A stretch of DNA of 38,128 nucleotides from Candidatus Eisenbacteria bacterium (GTDB taxonomy: Bacteria > Desulfobacterota > Binatia > DP-6). The DNA is taken from assembly GCA_035577985.1 (NCBI GenBank), contig DATJZY010000115.1, positions 1 to 38,128 of the forward strand. Direction: 5' to 3'. A program made the translations under genes and the position numbers. A model generated the notes under the pieces. The model did no database searches, had not been told where the DNA came from, and saw only the letters and a list, made by a program, of their open reading frames with translations. This document shows, piece by piece, positions 1-8,086 of this stretch (the first letter of the stretch is position 1; each line of letters opens with the position of its first letter).

Positions 1-915
1 GGACGAGACCGCGTCGACCGCGGCGGTCTTCGGCGTCGGGACGAGCGCGCCGAGCTTCGCGCGCAGGGGCGCGTCCTGCACCTCGCCCACCTGGCGCACG
101 AGCGCGCTCTCGTCGGTCGACGTGAGCTTGGTGATCTCGGCGATCATCTCGTCGACCTCGGCGCGCGTCGCGCCCGGCGGCAGCTTGTCGCGGTACGCGG
201 CGAGGTCGGGGATCAGCCGCGCTGACATCTGGTTGTGGACCGCGTCGCGGAGCGGCTTGAAGCGCGGGTCGGCCGCCTGAACGCGCACCGCGATGGCTCG
301 GATCTTCTCGATCTGACCGAGGTCGGCGTGAAAGAAGTAGCGCTTCTGAAGCTCGTAGGCGAGCAGAAAGTCGCGGCTGTCGTTGAACTCGGGAGCGGTG
401 AGGTAGCGCTCGAAGAAGTTCGCCGCCGCGGGAGCTTGCTCCTCCGCGCTGGCGAGCCCGCGGAAGGCGCGCAGCTCGGCGAACTTGTGCGTGGGGTTCG
501 TCGCGACGAAGTACTGCTCGAGGACGTAGCCTCTGACCAGGTCGTTGTGGTCCGGGAACGTGTCCCACAGGTAGAGATCGCGCGAGAAGACGTTCGCGAT
601 GTAGACGCCGTTCTTCGCCAGCGCCTCGGCCCAGGGTGCGCGGTAGGCGGCGCAGAAGATCGGGTCCTTGCAGCCGGTGCCGAGGGCGCCGCTGGCGCTC
701 CGCACCGGGCGCTTCTCGCCACCGGGGCAGACGCAGAAGTTCTCGGTGTACGGTCCCTTCAGCTTCCCGACGCAGAGGGTGAAGTTCTCCCGCAGCGTCT
801 TCTGCTCCTGGGTGGACAGCTCGGGCGCACGGAACGCGTCGGCCGGACCTGACGAGAGCAGGCCGACGGCAGCGACGACCGCCATGATCACCGTGCGGAG
901 ATTCTTCGTGCCCAC
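1..915 (-). CDS. Exported Cys-containing protein of unknown function (3' end outside window)
   Basis: The reading frame is open from a GTG at 915 to the window edge (305 codons), so the C-terminus is missing. The GTG is chosen because GGAGGA lies 4-5 bases before it; in-frame ATGs at 927 and 885 are alternatives. The N-terminus is a clear signal peptide (KNLR, a hydrophobic stretch, then a GPADA-type cleavage site about residue 27). The mature part starts with a Cys-rich stretch (CVGKLKG, then NFCVCPGG, GCKDPIFC) followed by a long helical, charged region with no membrane segment. I do not recognise the family. It may be the N-terminal part of a longer exported enzyme. The opposite strand is also open here, but without signal peptide or domain sense. 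Confidence 0.7.
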   Translation of the reverse strand, partial: MGTKNLRTVIMAVVAAVGLLSSGPADAFRAPELSTQEQKTLRENFTLCVGKLKGPYTENFCVCPGGEKRPVRSASGALGTGCKDPIFCAAYRAPWAEALAKNGVYIANVFSRDLYLWDTFPDHNDLVRGYVLEQYFVATNPTHKFAELRAFRGLASAEEQAPAAANFFERYLTAPEFNDSRDFLLAYELQKRYFFHADLGQIEKIRAIAVRVQAADPRFKPLRDAVHNQMSARLIPDLAAYRDKLPPGATRAEVDEMIAEITKLTSTDESALVRQVGEVQDAPLRAKLGALVPTPKTAAVDAVSS

Positions 916-1183
916 GTATTCCTCCATCGTTGAGTCGTCCGGCTCGTTTCGCACATCGGAACCGTTCCTGTCGATCCGCGGGACCGTGCGCCCCGGGGCG
1001 GCGCCTCATGATTTTCGTGACTGCCTGCTGCCCATTTGGGCCGGGTCTGGCTGCCATCTGGGCGAGCTTCGATCGGCGGCTCGGGGCGGGCCCTCTGGCG
1101 AAGAGGCAAACCGGGGCGAGCCCTACACCGCGGGCGCCCTCTACCCCGGCGCTCGCAGCGCCGGTAAATGGGGCTGGAGCGTC

Positions 1184-3061
1184 ATGGGAGCTGAGATCAG
1201 GTACGCCAAGAGCGGCGAAGTGCACATCGCGTATCGCGTTTTTGGCGATGGCCCGCCCGACATCGTGCTCGTGCCGGGCACCGTGTCGCATGTGGAGCTC
1301 TTCTGGGAGCTGCCCGCGAACGAGTATCTGCTGAAACGGCTCGCCTCCTTCTCGCGCGTGATCGTTTTCGACAAGCGCGGCCAGGGCCTCTCCGATCGCG
1401 TCGCCGATCAGACGCTCGAGGAGCGGGTCGGCGACGTGCTGGCGGTGATGGACGCGGCCGGGTCGGATCGCGCGACGATCTACGGTTGGTCCGAAGGCGG
1501 TCAGCTGTCCCTGAAGCTCGCCGCCACGCATCCGGAGCGGGTCTCCGGGCTCGTGCTCTACGGAAGCTATCCGTCGATGTACGTGACGCGCGAGCAATTC
1601 GACCGATTCCTCCAGACGCTGGAGACCCACTGGGGCGAAGGCATACTCGTCCGCGTGAATGCGCCGAGCCGGCGGAACGACAAGGCCTTCGTGCAGTGGT
1701 TCGGACGCCTCGAGCGCGCCGTGGCGAGCCCCGGAGCCATTCTCGCGCTGATGCGGGCCAACTACGAGATCGACGTCCGTGACCTCTTGCCTTCCATCAA
1801 CGTGCCGACGCTGATCCTCCATCGCGAGGGCGATTCGCTCGTACCCGTCGAGTCCGGTCGCTACATGGCCGAGCACATTCCTGGCGCGCGGTACGTCGAG
1901 CTCCCCGGGGTGGACCATCTGCTCCAAGCATTCGAGCAGGACCTGCTCGACGTCCTCCTCGACGAGGTCGAGGAGTTCGTCACCGGCACGCGGCGCCGCC
2001 CGCGTGCGGAGCGGCCGTCGCCCATCGCGGTATCCGCCGATCCCGTCGACCCCGTGAAGCACCTCCCGCCGGCACCGGACGCCGAGTGGCGAGGCGCGGA
2101 CGACGCGATCGCGGAGCTCGAACGGTGCCGTGAGATTCTCGCGTGCGGTGAGGACGGGCCCGGGCTCGCCGGCCTCGTCGCGCGCGCCGAAGCGCTCGCC
2201 GCCGCCGCACGAGGATCGTGGGGCGAGGCCGAGGCACAGTTCGTCAAGGCGGCCGAGACGTTTCGGCGCTACGGGATGGTGTGGCAGGAGGCACAGACGT
2301 TCCAGAGCTGGGGTGCCGCGTTGCACGCCGGCGCAGATCGTCGCGCCGCCATCGAGAAGGTCGACATGGCGATCGAGATCTACCGTCGGCACGCCACGGG
2401 CCGCGGCTCGTGCGAGAGAGCCGAACGCGACATCTCCAGCCCCACCGGCGACGCCGGCGCGGTCGGAGCCCCTGCGTCCCGAGCTGTGTTTCGGCGGGAA
2501 GGCGACTATTGGACGGTGTCGTGGCGGGGCAATGTGGTCCGCCTGAAGCACGCCAAGGGTCTTCACTACATCGCCTACCTGCTCGGCCATCCTGGCCGCC
2601 AGGTCCTGGCCTCCGATCTCGCGGCGCCTGGGACGACGGGCGGTAGCGATCACGCGTGGATCGATTCAGGTGGAACGACGGCCCCCAACCTCGGGGATGC
2701 CGGCACACTCCTCGACGCCAAGGCCCGCGAGCAATACCGTCGTCGCATGGGCGAGCTCCGCGAGGAGGTCGCGGAGGCCGATCGGTTCAACGATACGTTG
2801 CGGGCCGCGCGACTGCGCACCGAGCTCGAGTCGCTTCGCGATCAGATTGCCGGCGCGGCGGGGCTGGGCGGACGACACCGGAAGGCTGCCTCGCACGCTG
2901 AACGAGCTCGCCTGATGGTGACGAAAGCGATCAAGGCGGCCCTCGCGAAGATCCGTGCCAGGGACGCTTCGCTCGGCCGCTATCTCGCAGCGTCGATCAA
3001 GACCGGCCACTGTTGCACCTACGATCCCGGTGCGCTGCCTCCCGTCGCCTGGCAGCTCTAG
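1184..3061 (+). CDS. Alpha/beta hydrolase fused to a TPR-like segment and a regulator-type C-terminal domain
   Basis: A 625-residue protein. Residues 1-270 are an alpha/beta hydrolase with nucleophile motif GWSEG (Ser103), acid Asp217 (REGDSLVP) and His245 (GVDHLL). Its opening (YAKSGEVHIAYRVFGDGP) is typical of hydrolase domains that accompany class III adenylate cyclases. Residues about 300-410 are helical and TPR-like (AEAQFVKAAETF, AIEKVDMAIEIYRR). Residues about 435-625 resemble the C-terminal region of large cyclase- or LuxR-type ATPase regulators (GDYWTVSWRGNVVRLKHAKG, LLGHPGR), ending in a charged helical tail. No cyclase catalytic domain is present. ATG 1184 is preferred over upstream starts because it opens the hydrolase fold and follows GGCTGGAG. 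Substrate unknown; probably a cytoplasmic sensor or regulator. The domain reading rests on family resemblance only. Confidence 0.75.
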   Translation: MGAEIRYAKSGEVHIAYRVFGDGPPDIVLVPGTVSHVELFWELPANEYLLKRLASFSRVIVFDKRGQGLSDRVADQTLEERVGDVLAVMDAAGSDRATIYGWSEGGQLSLKLAATHPERVSGLVLYGSYPSMYVTREQFDRFLQTLETHWGEGILVRVNAPSRRNDKAFVQWFGRLERAVASPGAILALMRANYEIDVRDLLPSINVPTLILHREGDSLVPVESGRYMAEHIPGARYVELPGVDHLLQAFEQDLLDVLLDEVEEFVTGTRRRPRAERPSPIAVSADPVDPVKHLPPAPDAEWRGADDAIAELERCREILACGEDGPGLAGLVARAEALAAAARGSWGEAEAQFVKAAETFRRYGMVWQEAQTFQSWGAALHAGADRRAAIEKVDMAIEIYRRHATGRGSCERAERDISSPTGDAGAVGAPASRAVFRREGDYWTVSWRGNVVRLKHAKGLHYIAYLLGHPGRQVLASDLAAPGTTGGSDHAWIDSGGTTAPNLGDAGTLLDAKAREQYRRRMGELREEVAEADRFNDTLRAARLRTELESLRDQIAGAAGLGGRHRKAASHAERARLMVTKAIKAALAKIRARDASLGRYLAASIKTGHCCTYDPGALPPVAWQL

Positions 3062-3103
3062 CACGCTCGCGCGGACGCACATTCGTGGCCGCGTCCTCGA
3101 TTT

Positions 3104-3120
3104 GTGCCGGACGTCGGCAC
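3104..3120. promoter_or_regulatory. Short inverted repeat upstream of cupredoxin gene
   Basis: The arms GTGCCG and CGGCAC flank a 5-base centre, 113 bp before the start of the cupredoxin reading frame and 43 bp after the hydrolase-regulator stop. There is no T-run. It could be an operator half-site pair or a weak terminator; nothing in the sequence decides. Confidence 0.25.
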
Positions 3121-3232
3121 GTCGTCCCGCACTTCGTTACGCTTGAAGGGCAGGAACGATCCACTCGAGCCGCGGCGACGACCCATCGGGTTTCGCGTAC
3201 GCCCCGGCGAAAACGCGTAGGAGGACGCAGCG

Positions 3233-3831
3233 ATGCACAGGGCAACGCGACTGATTCTGCTGACCGGATGCGTCATCGTCGTCGGCGCGACACGTGCGAC
3301 GGCGCAGGACGGACCGCCACGCCACCCCCAGGTGGTGGTCTTGAACGAGCCGCCACGCCACGCCCAAGTGGTGGCCCTGGACGAGTGCGATCCGACGACG
3401 TTCAACCCGGCCGTGGGGGCTGACGGGACGGGCTTCTGCCACAACGTCACGCTGTACGTCTCGGCCTGGGCTTCGAGACCTCGCTGCAGAAGCTGATCGA
3501 CCAGGCGAACGCCGGAACTCCCGATCCGGGCTGGGACTTCGAGCCCGATCAGCTGACGATTCCGAAAGGGACCACTCTCTCGGTCGTCGACCAAGGTGGT
3601 GAGCCCCACACGTTCACGGAGGTGGCCCAGTTCGGCGGCGGATTCGTCGAGGCGCTCAACCACGGCGAGCCCATCGCTCCGGAGTGCGCCGGCGGCTTCA
3701 AGAACGTCGCAGTCGCCAGGACGCGCATCCTTCAGAGAAGCCAACTCGAGGTCGCGGGCCTCTCGAGGGGCAAGCATCTCTTCCAGTGCTGCATCCATCC
3801 ATGGATGCACATGGAAGTGGACGTGAAGTGA
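3233..3831 (+). pseudogene. Exported cupredoxin-like copper protein, frameshifted
   Basis: ATG 3233 follows GGAGG with about 9 bases spacing and begins a signal peptide ending ATAQ. The first frame carries the protein to FCHNVTL and then ends at a TGA near 3496. From about 3460 the next frame continues in register (GFETSLQKLIDQ, DPGWDFEPDQ) to the stop at 3831. Together they spell one cupredoxin-like protein: GEPHTF gives one His ligand, and CCIHPWMHM near the C-terminus gives the Cys, His and Met of a type 1 copper site. A one-base change between about 3445 and 3470 therefore splits the gene. It could be real decay or an assembly error. The mature N-terminus has a tandem 12-residue repeat (see 3314-3385). 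Likely role of the intact form: periplasmic electron carrier. Confidence 0.75.
3314..3385 (+). repeat. Two tandem 36-bp units inside the cupredoxin gene
   Basis: Units 3314-3349 and 3350-3385 encode PPRHPQVVVLNE and PPRHAQVVALDE. They keep the reading frame and differ at a few bases, so this is an in-frame duplication just after the signal peptide. Confidence 0.8.
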
Positions 3832-3884
3832 GGTTGGATCTCGTGCGCGCCGCGGCCGGGCGCCTCTAGCCGAGGCGTCCGGCG

Positions 3885-4325
3885 GTGCAGCCGAGGGCGT
3901 GCCCTGGGTCCTCGACGGATTGCAACTTGACGGCTCGCGGCCCGAGCGACTATCGCCCGGCCACGACACCCGACGAATCCGCCACCTCGCTCCATTCCGC
4001 GTCCCGCGCGGGCGGGATCTCCCGCCGTGCGCTCCTCGCCGGCGCCGGTGCCCTCGGTCTCGGCCTCGCGGTAGGCGGCGGGATCGACGTTCACGCCGCC
4101 GTGCACCGGCGACGGAAGCCCGGCTCCCTTCCCCGCCCGCACCTCCCCGAGGGCACGGACACGCTGCCCCAGATCGAGCACATCATCGCGCTCATGAACC
4201 GACCGAGCGGATGCATACCAGGGAGCCCGGGGCCCATTCCATCTGCCCGGGGCGTCATGAGACCGGAGAATCGGGGCTTCGGGTCCGTCCCGCTGGCGCG
4301 ATACCTCTGGCCGGCCAGACGGTGA
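3885..4325 (+). pseudogene. Truncated Tat-exported phosphoesterase (phospholipase C type)
   Basis: From GTG 3885 the frame gives a twin-arginine leader (SRRALLAGAGALGLGLAVGG) and then LPEGTDTLPQIEHIIALM. That second stretch matches the start of phospholipase C/acid-phosphatase family phosphoesterases, where IEHIVVLMMENRSFDN normally follows and carries metal- and phosphate-site residues. Here it breaks off after IIALM and about 45 unrelated residues run to TGA 4323-4325. The intact enzyme is normally several hundred residues, so over 80% is missing. It lies right after the broken cupredoxin, so this stretch has suffered at least two disruptions. TTG at about 3930 is an alternative start. Confidence 0.6.
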
Positions 4326-4355
4326 GTCGAACGGAAGCGAACGGCCGTCCGCGCC

Positions 4356-5417
4356 ATGACGATGGCATCGCGCCCCGACGTGAAGACCGCCTCGACCGCG
4401 ACGACCGTCTTCGCCCTCGCGGGTCTCGCGGCACAGCTGCTCAATGCCCTGGCGTCGGTGCCGTTTCGACGTCCGTGGCGAGGTCGCGCGAGCACGCTCC
4501 ACAACGTCGGCATCACAGTGACCCGCAGCGTGATGCGGGCCTTCCTCGGCTATGCCACGTCGCTTCCGACGCCCGAGTTCCGCTCCGTCGAAAACGTGCT
4601 CGACCGCCTCTGTCGCGTCGTCCTCCCGCCGTTCCTGCGCCCACTCGACATCGTGATGGACGACGCCGAGGTCGGCGGCGTTCGCGGGCTGTGGTACCGC
4701 CGCGGGAACGTCGAGCCGCGCGGCACCATCCTCTACCTCCATGGCGGGGGCTACATCGGCACGTCGCCGGCCATGTACACGATCTCCACGGGACGGATCG
4801 CGGCCGAGACCGGCTGCGAGATCTTCGCGCCGGACTACAGGCTGGCGCCCGAATTCCCCTTTCCCGCGAGCCTCGTCGACGCCGCCGCGGTCTACCAGGG
4901 GATGCTCGATGCGGGCACGCGGCCCGACCGCCTGTTCCTCGCGGGCGATTCCGGTGGCGGCGGCCTCGTGAACGCCCTCATGCTCGACCCACTTTCGCGC
5001 GCCTTGCCGAGACCGGCGGGCCTGATCCTCATCTCTCCCGAGGTGAGCCTGACGCTCGAAGAGCGCTCGATCACCGACAACGCGGCCCTGGACATCCTGC
5101 CCTGGAACATCCCCGTGTGGCCGTATCTGCACGGGCTCGACTCGCGGCACCCCCTGGTGTCCGCGATCGACGCCGACCTCCATGGCTTCCCCCCGACGTT
5201 CGTCTCCCTCGGCGGGGACGAGATGTTCCGGGACGGCATCCGCGGATTCGTCGAACGACTGAAGGCGTCCGACGTGGACGCGACCGCGATCGAGGAGCCC
5301 GGCATGTTCCACGTGTTCCCGCTGCTGATGCCGTGGGCAGATGCCAGCGCGCGGGTCTATCGGGCGATCGGCGAGTTCGTCACGACCCGGCTCGCTCGCG
5401 CGGCTCGCCGGCCGTAG
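4356..5417 (+). CDS. Alpha/beta hydrolase-fold 3 esterase (HSL family)
   Basis: A 353-residue protein of the hormone-sensitive-lipase group of esterases, which hydrolyse short- to medium-chain acyl esters. Seen directly: the oxyanion-hole motif HGGG (129-132), nucleophile GDSGG (Ser199), acid in GGDEMF (Asp288) and His319 in MFHVFP. The order and spacing fit the family, and the length is slightly above the usual 300-320 because of an N-terminal extension with a hydrophobic stretch (about residues 16-38) that may anchor it in the membrane. ATG 4356 is the first good start after the phosphoesterase remnant; I see no strong ribosome site. It faces the DUF3108 gene, with stop codons 20 bp apart. 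Natural substrate unknown. Confidence 0.9.
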   Translation: MTMASRPDVKTASTATTVFALAGLAAQLLNALASVPFRRPWRGRASTLHNVGITVTRSVMRAFLGYATSLPTPEFRSVENVLDRLCRVVLPPFLRPLDIVMDDAEVGGVRGLWYRRGNVEPRGTILYLHGGGYIGTSPAMYTISTGRIAAETGCEIFAPDYRLAPEFPFPASLVDAAAVYQGMLDAGTRPDRLFLAGDSGGGGLVNALMLDPLSRALPRPAGLILISPEVSLTLEERSITDNAALDILPWNIPVWPYLHGLDSRHPLVSAIDADLHGFPPTFVSLGGDEMFRDGIRGFVERLKASDVDATAIEEPGMFHVFPLLMPWADASARVYRAIGEFVTTRLARAARRP

Positions 5418-5437
5418 ATCCTCGGCTGCCGATGGAT

Positions 5438-6229
5438 CTATGGGGCGTCGGGTGTCGGCTCCGCCAGATGCGCGTGGAGCGTCCCCCGCGGGCCGGACAG
5501 CTCGATCCGCACGGCGACGGGCGTCGCACCCGCCACCGGGGGCGCGAGCCACGCCAACACCTGCGTCGCCTGCTCGCCTGCATGCTCACCCGAGCGGAGG
5601 AATCCGGCGACCGGGTCCACCGACGCCCGACACAGGCGCGCGCTCCCGCGATACGAGTCGTACCGGGACGGCTCGAGGTCGCCGACTCCCAGGTCGTCGT
5701 AGCGCAGATCGTAGCGCCGCAGCCCGTCGAAGATGCGCACCGTGCCCGCACAGGTGCCGGTCGCAGCGAGCCGTTGGACGACCGCGGCCTCCGCGGTCAC
5801 CGGATCCATGGTCCCGGCGCGCAGCGGCTCCGGCACGTCGTCGCGCTCCCCGTCGGTCAGGACCCCGTCGACGCCGCCGCCGACCCGGCCGGCGTCGCCG
5901 TACTCGAGGTCGATGCGTTGGGCGCGGTCACGGTACTCGCTCTGGACACGATAGAAGGATGGACGCAGCGTCGGGCCCTCGATCGTGCCGCCCGCCGTCG
6001 CCGAGGATCGCCACGGCACGATGGCTGCGAAGAGGCCCGCCGTCCGCAAGGAGACGCTCGTGCGATACGCAGCCCGCTCGACGTGCGACTGCACGTCCAC
6101 GGCAAGCACCCGAAACGCCAGGTAGAAGACGTCGTAGTGAAGCGTGCGGGTGTCCGCGGCGTGCGCCTCGGGACGCGCCCCCGCGACGAGGACTGCCAGG
6201 ATGATCATCGCCGCTCGACGGTTCCGCAT
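5438..6229 (-). CDS. DUF3108 family exported protein
   Basis: A 263-residue protein with a signal peptide (MRNRRAAMIILAVLVAG, cleavage near EAHA). The mature part begins LHYDVFYLAFRV, the usual opening of DUF3108 proteins, and continues with alternating beta-strand segments (PSFYRVQSEYRDRAQRIDLEY). DUF3108 proteins are periplasmic beta-rich proteins of unknown function, often linked to the cell envelope. ATG 6229 is chosen because it directly precedes the signal peptide; a longer frame extends upstream but codes for Arg-rich nonsense. It converges with the HSL esterase and is separated from the next plus-strand gene by about 390 bp. Confidence 0.8.
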   Translation of the reverse strand: MRNRRAAMIILAVLVAGARPEAHAADTRTLHYDVFYLAFRVLAVDVQSHVERAAYRTSVSLRTAGLFAAIVPWRSSATAGGTIEGPTLRPSFYRVQSEYRDRAQRIDLEYGDAGRVGGGVDGVLTDGERDDVPEPLRAGTMDPVTAEAAVVQRLAATGTCAGTVRIFDGLRRYDLRYDDLGVGDLEPSRYDSYRGSARLCRASVDPVAGFLRSGEHAGEQATQVLAWLAPPVAGATPVAVRIELSGPRGTLHAHLAEPTPDAP

Positions 6230-6622
6230 GCGCCGTCTGCACCGTGACACGCCGTGCGTGCGCCGTCGAGGGGCCGGGGCGCGATCGCAAGGCGTTCCTA
6301 GAAGGAGGACGTCAAGGACGTGAGGCTCTCCGTCGAGGGCGCGGTGCGGTCTGGCAGCTTGGGGCAAGGACCGGGAACGGGGTCCGATGCGACGGGGCCT
6401 CTTCCCCGCCGCAATCGCAGACCGTGGAAATTCTGGTCGATTGGCAACCGCTGCCTGGCGACGATCCTCGGAGCAGAGACCACCCTCACGTCGCGTGGAT
6501 CGCCCGACGGGCGCGGCCTCAGGAGAGACTGTCGACGACGCCTCGGGGGGGACCACGACGCTCCGGGTGACCGTCTCGCGTGTCCAGCTACCGACTGATA
6601 GGACTCGACGCCGGGAAGCGAT
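6230..6622. other. Intergenic region, no gene recognised
   Basis: About 390 bp between the divergent DUF3108 and ADO-like genes. It should hold promoters for both, but I see no convincing -35/-10 pair, repeat or RNA. Short open frames on both strands here are Arg-rich and look like GC-driven shadows. Confidence 0.4.
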
Positions 6623-7375
6623 ATGCAAACGAGGGAATCGCCCGACACGACACCCGCGTCCTCCGACCCGCCCGCTGCGCGCCGCCAGGCCATGAGCTCG
6701 CTCATGGGCCTTGCCATCTTCGGTGAGAAGGTCGCGGCGCGCACCTACCTGGCGATGGCCGACCTTCGGGCCGACCACGGGGATCTGCTGCGAAAGTTCG
6801 CCGCCATGGAGGCGCGCCACGGCTCGTCCTTCCTGCAGGTGAGCCGCGCCAACGCCGTGGAGCCCGACCGGGAGTTCGCCGATCGCGAGCTCGGGTATCT
6901 CGTCGAGCAGGTGGAGCGTTACGCGCGGGCGTCCGACTTCGACGCGCTCGCCGTGCTGCAGGGTTTCATCGTCGAAAGCCTGGCGATCGCCACCTACGAG
7001 CCGTTCCTCGGTCTCGCGGACACCTACCCGGGCGCCCGCGAGGCCTTTGCCACCGCCCTCGCCGACGAGCGCTACCACGTCGACTGGATCACCCGCTATC
7101 TGCGGCTCCGGTACTTCGGCGCCGTCGGCGAGTTCCTCGGTCTCGCCGAACGTGTGAACACGCAAGGGATCGACTGCGTCGGGGGATCGCTCATGAGCAT
7201 CGCGGGCTACCTCGACGTCGTGGGGCTGTCGGGCGCGCAGTGCGCAGCGGGTATGCTCGACGGGTACGCCGGGCTGCTGGAGGACGTGGGGCTCGACCAG
7301 CGCACGGCCCTGCGAAGCGTCACCACGCTCTTCGCTCCGCTCATGGCCAAGTATCGCCGCCGTGAACACCGATAG
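6623..7375 (+). CDS. Ferritin-like diiron protein resembling aldehyde-deformylating oxygenase
   Basis: A 250-residue all-helical protein with a complete diiron ligand set: Glu35 (FGEKV), Glu63-x-x-His66 (MEARH), Glu118 (IVESLA), Glu149-x-x-His152 (DERYH). Spacings are 28, 3, 52, 31 and 3. In Synechococcus ADO the ligands E32, E60, H63, E115, E144, H147 have spacings 28, 3, 52, 29 and 3. The C-terminal pattern (GMLDGYAGLLEDVG) also parallels the ADO end. ADO converts fatty aldehydes to alkanes one carbon shorter plus formate, using O2 and electrons. Substrate identity is inferred from this match and from the downstream reductase. The weak GGGAAG before ATG 6623 and the 14-bp overlap with the next gene mark it as first gene of the operon. 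It may instead be another ferritin-like oxygenase. Confidence 0.8.
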   Translation: MQTRESPDTTPASSDPPAARRQAMSSLMGLAIFGEKVAARTYLAMADLRADHGDLLRKFAAMEARHGSSFLQVSRANAVEPDREFADRELGYLVEQVERYARASDFDALAVLQGFIVESLAIATYEPFLGLADTYPGAREAFATALADERYHVDWITRYLRLRYFGAVGEFLGLAERVNTQGIDCVGGSLMSIAGYLDVVGLSGAQCAAGMLDGYAGLLEDVGLDQRTALRSVTTLFAPLMAKYRRREHR

Positions 7376-8084
7376 GCGCCAGGGCGGGTGCGGGAGCACC
7401 CGGGACGCTGGTGATGGCGCGACGTCGCCCGAGGACGCCAGCACTCTCGCAGCGCGACCCGTCGACGCGACGGAGCTCCTCCTGTGGGCGCTCATGCACA
7501 AGTTCGAGCGACCCGCGCTCGAGCACTACGCGGCACACGCGTCCGCGCTGGCGACGGCCGAGAAGCGGAGCTTCGTCACGCGTCTGGACGCTCTCGAGGC
7601 CGACGAGGCACCACTCGCCGCGAGCACATTGGCGGCTCCGGTCGACGAGCTCCTCGCGCGAGCCCGGGGCGCCGACGCGATCTCCGTGCTGATCGTGCAG
7701 GGCCTCGTGCTCGAGCACCTCGGTCAAGCCATCTATGGCATCGCGGAGAGCACCGAGCAGGCGAGCCCCGCGTCGCGCACGCTCGCGGCAGTCGGACGGG
7801 CTGCGAGCGTTTCGGTGACGGCGATCGCGTCCGCGGAGATCGCCGCGCGCGTCGGCACCCACGAGCGACTCTATGCGGTATTCGTCGATGCGTCGGAGGA
7901 GGTCATTGCCGCCCTCGATCCGCTCGCAGAGCCCGTCGACGAGGTCTTCGGCGAGCGCTTCGGTCTGCGCTTCGCCGACGTCCTGGGCGAATTCGCGGCG
8001 GGTCTCATCACCGCGTGCACCGCGCTCGGAATGCAACGGCGAAAGGTCGTCGCGCATCTGGCCGGCGCCTGCATGGGGCTGTGA
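7362..8084 (+). CDS. Degenerate ADO-like ferritin-like protein, both His ligands lost
   Basis: A 240-residue paralogue of the preceding protein. The helix pattern and C-terminus (LGEFAAGLITACTALGMQRR) align with it and with ADO. The four ligand Glu positions appear kept (Glu49, Glu79, Glu118, Glu159), but the two ExxH motifs read LEADE (His to Glu82) and AEIAA (His to Ala162). A deletion of about 16 residues separates ligands 3 and 4. It probably cannot form the standard diiron site, so a structural or regulatory partner role is more likely; a different metal cannot be excluded. GTG 7362 overlaps the previous gene by 14 bp, implying translational coupling; the first 30 residues are low-complexity and the true start is uncertain. 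Confidence 0.7.
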   Translation: MNTDRRQGGCGSTRDAGDGATSPEDASTLAARPVDATELLLWALMHKFERPALEHYAAHASALATAEKRSFVTRLDALEADEAPLAASTLAAPVDELLARARGADAISVLIVQGLVLEHLGQAIYGIAESTEQASPASRTLAAVGRAASVSVTAIASAEIAARVGTHERLYAVFVDASEEVIAALDPLAEPVDEVFGERFGLRFADVLGEFAAGLITACTALGMQRRKVVAHLAGACMGL

Positions 8085-8086
8085 GC

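Noticed and set aside
235..852. A plus-strand open frame of 205 codons
   Set aside because: The minus strand has a signal peptide, strong ribosome site and normal residue use; this frame is its mirror.
3732..5552. A 606-codon minus-strand open frame
   Set aside because: It lies opposite the phosphoesterase remnant and the HSL esterase, is Arg/Gly/Asp-rich and has no recognisable domain.
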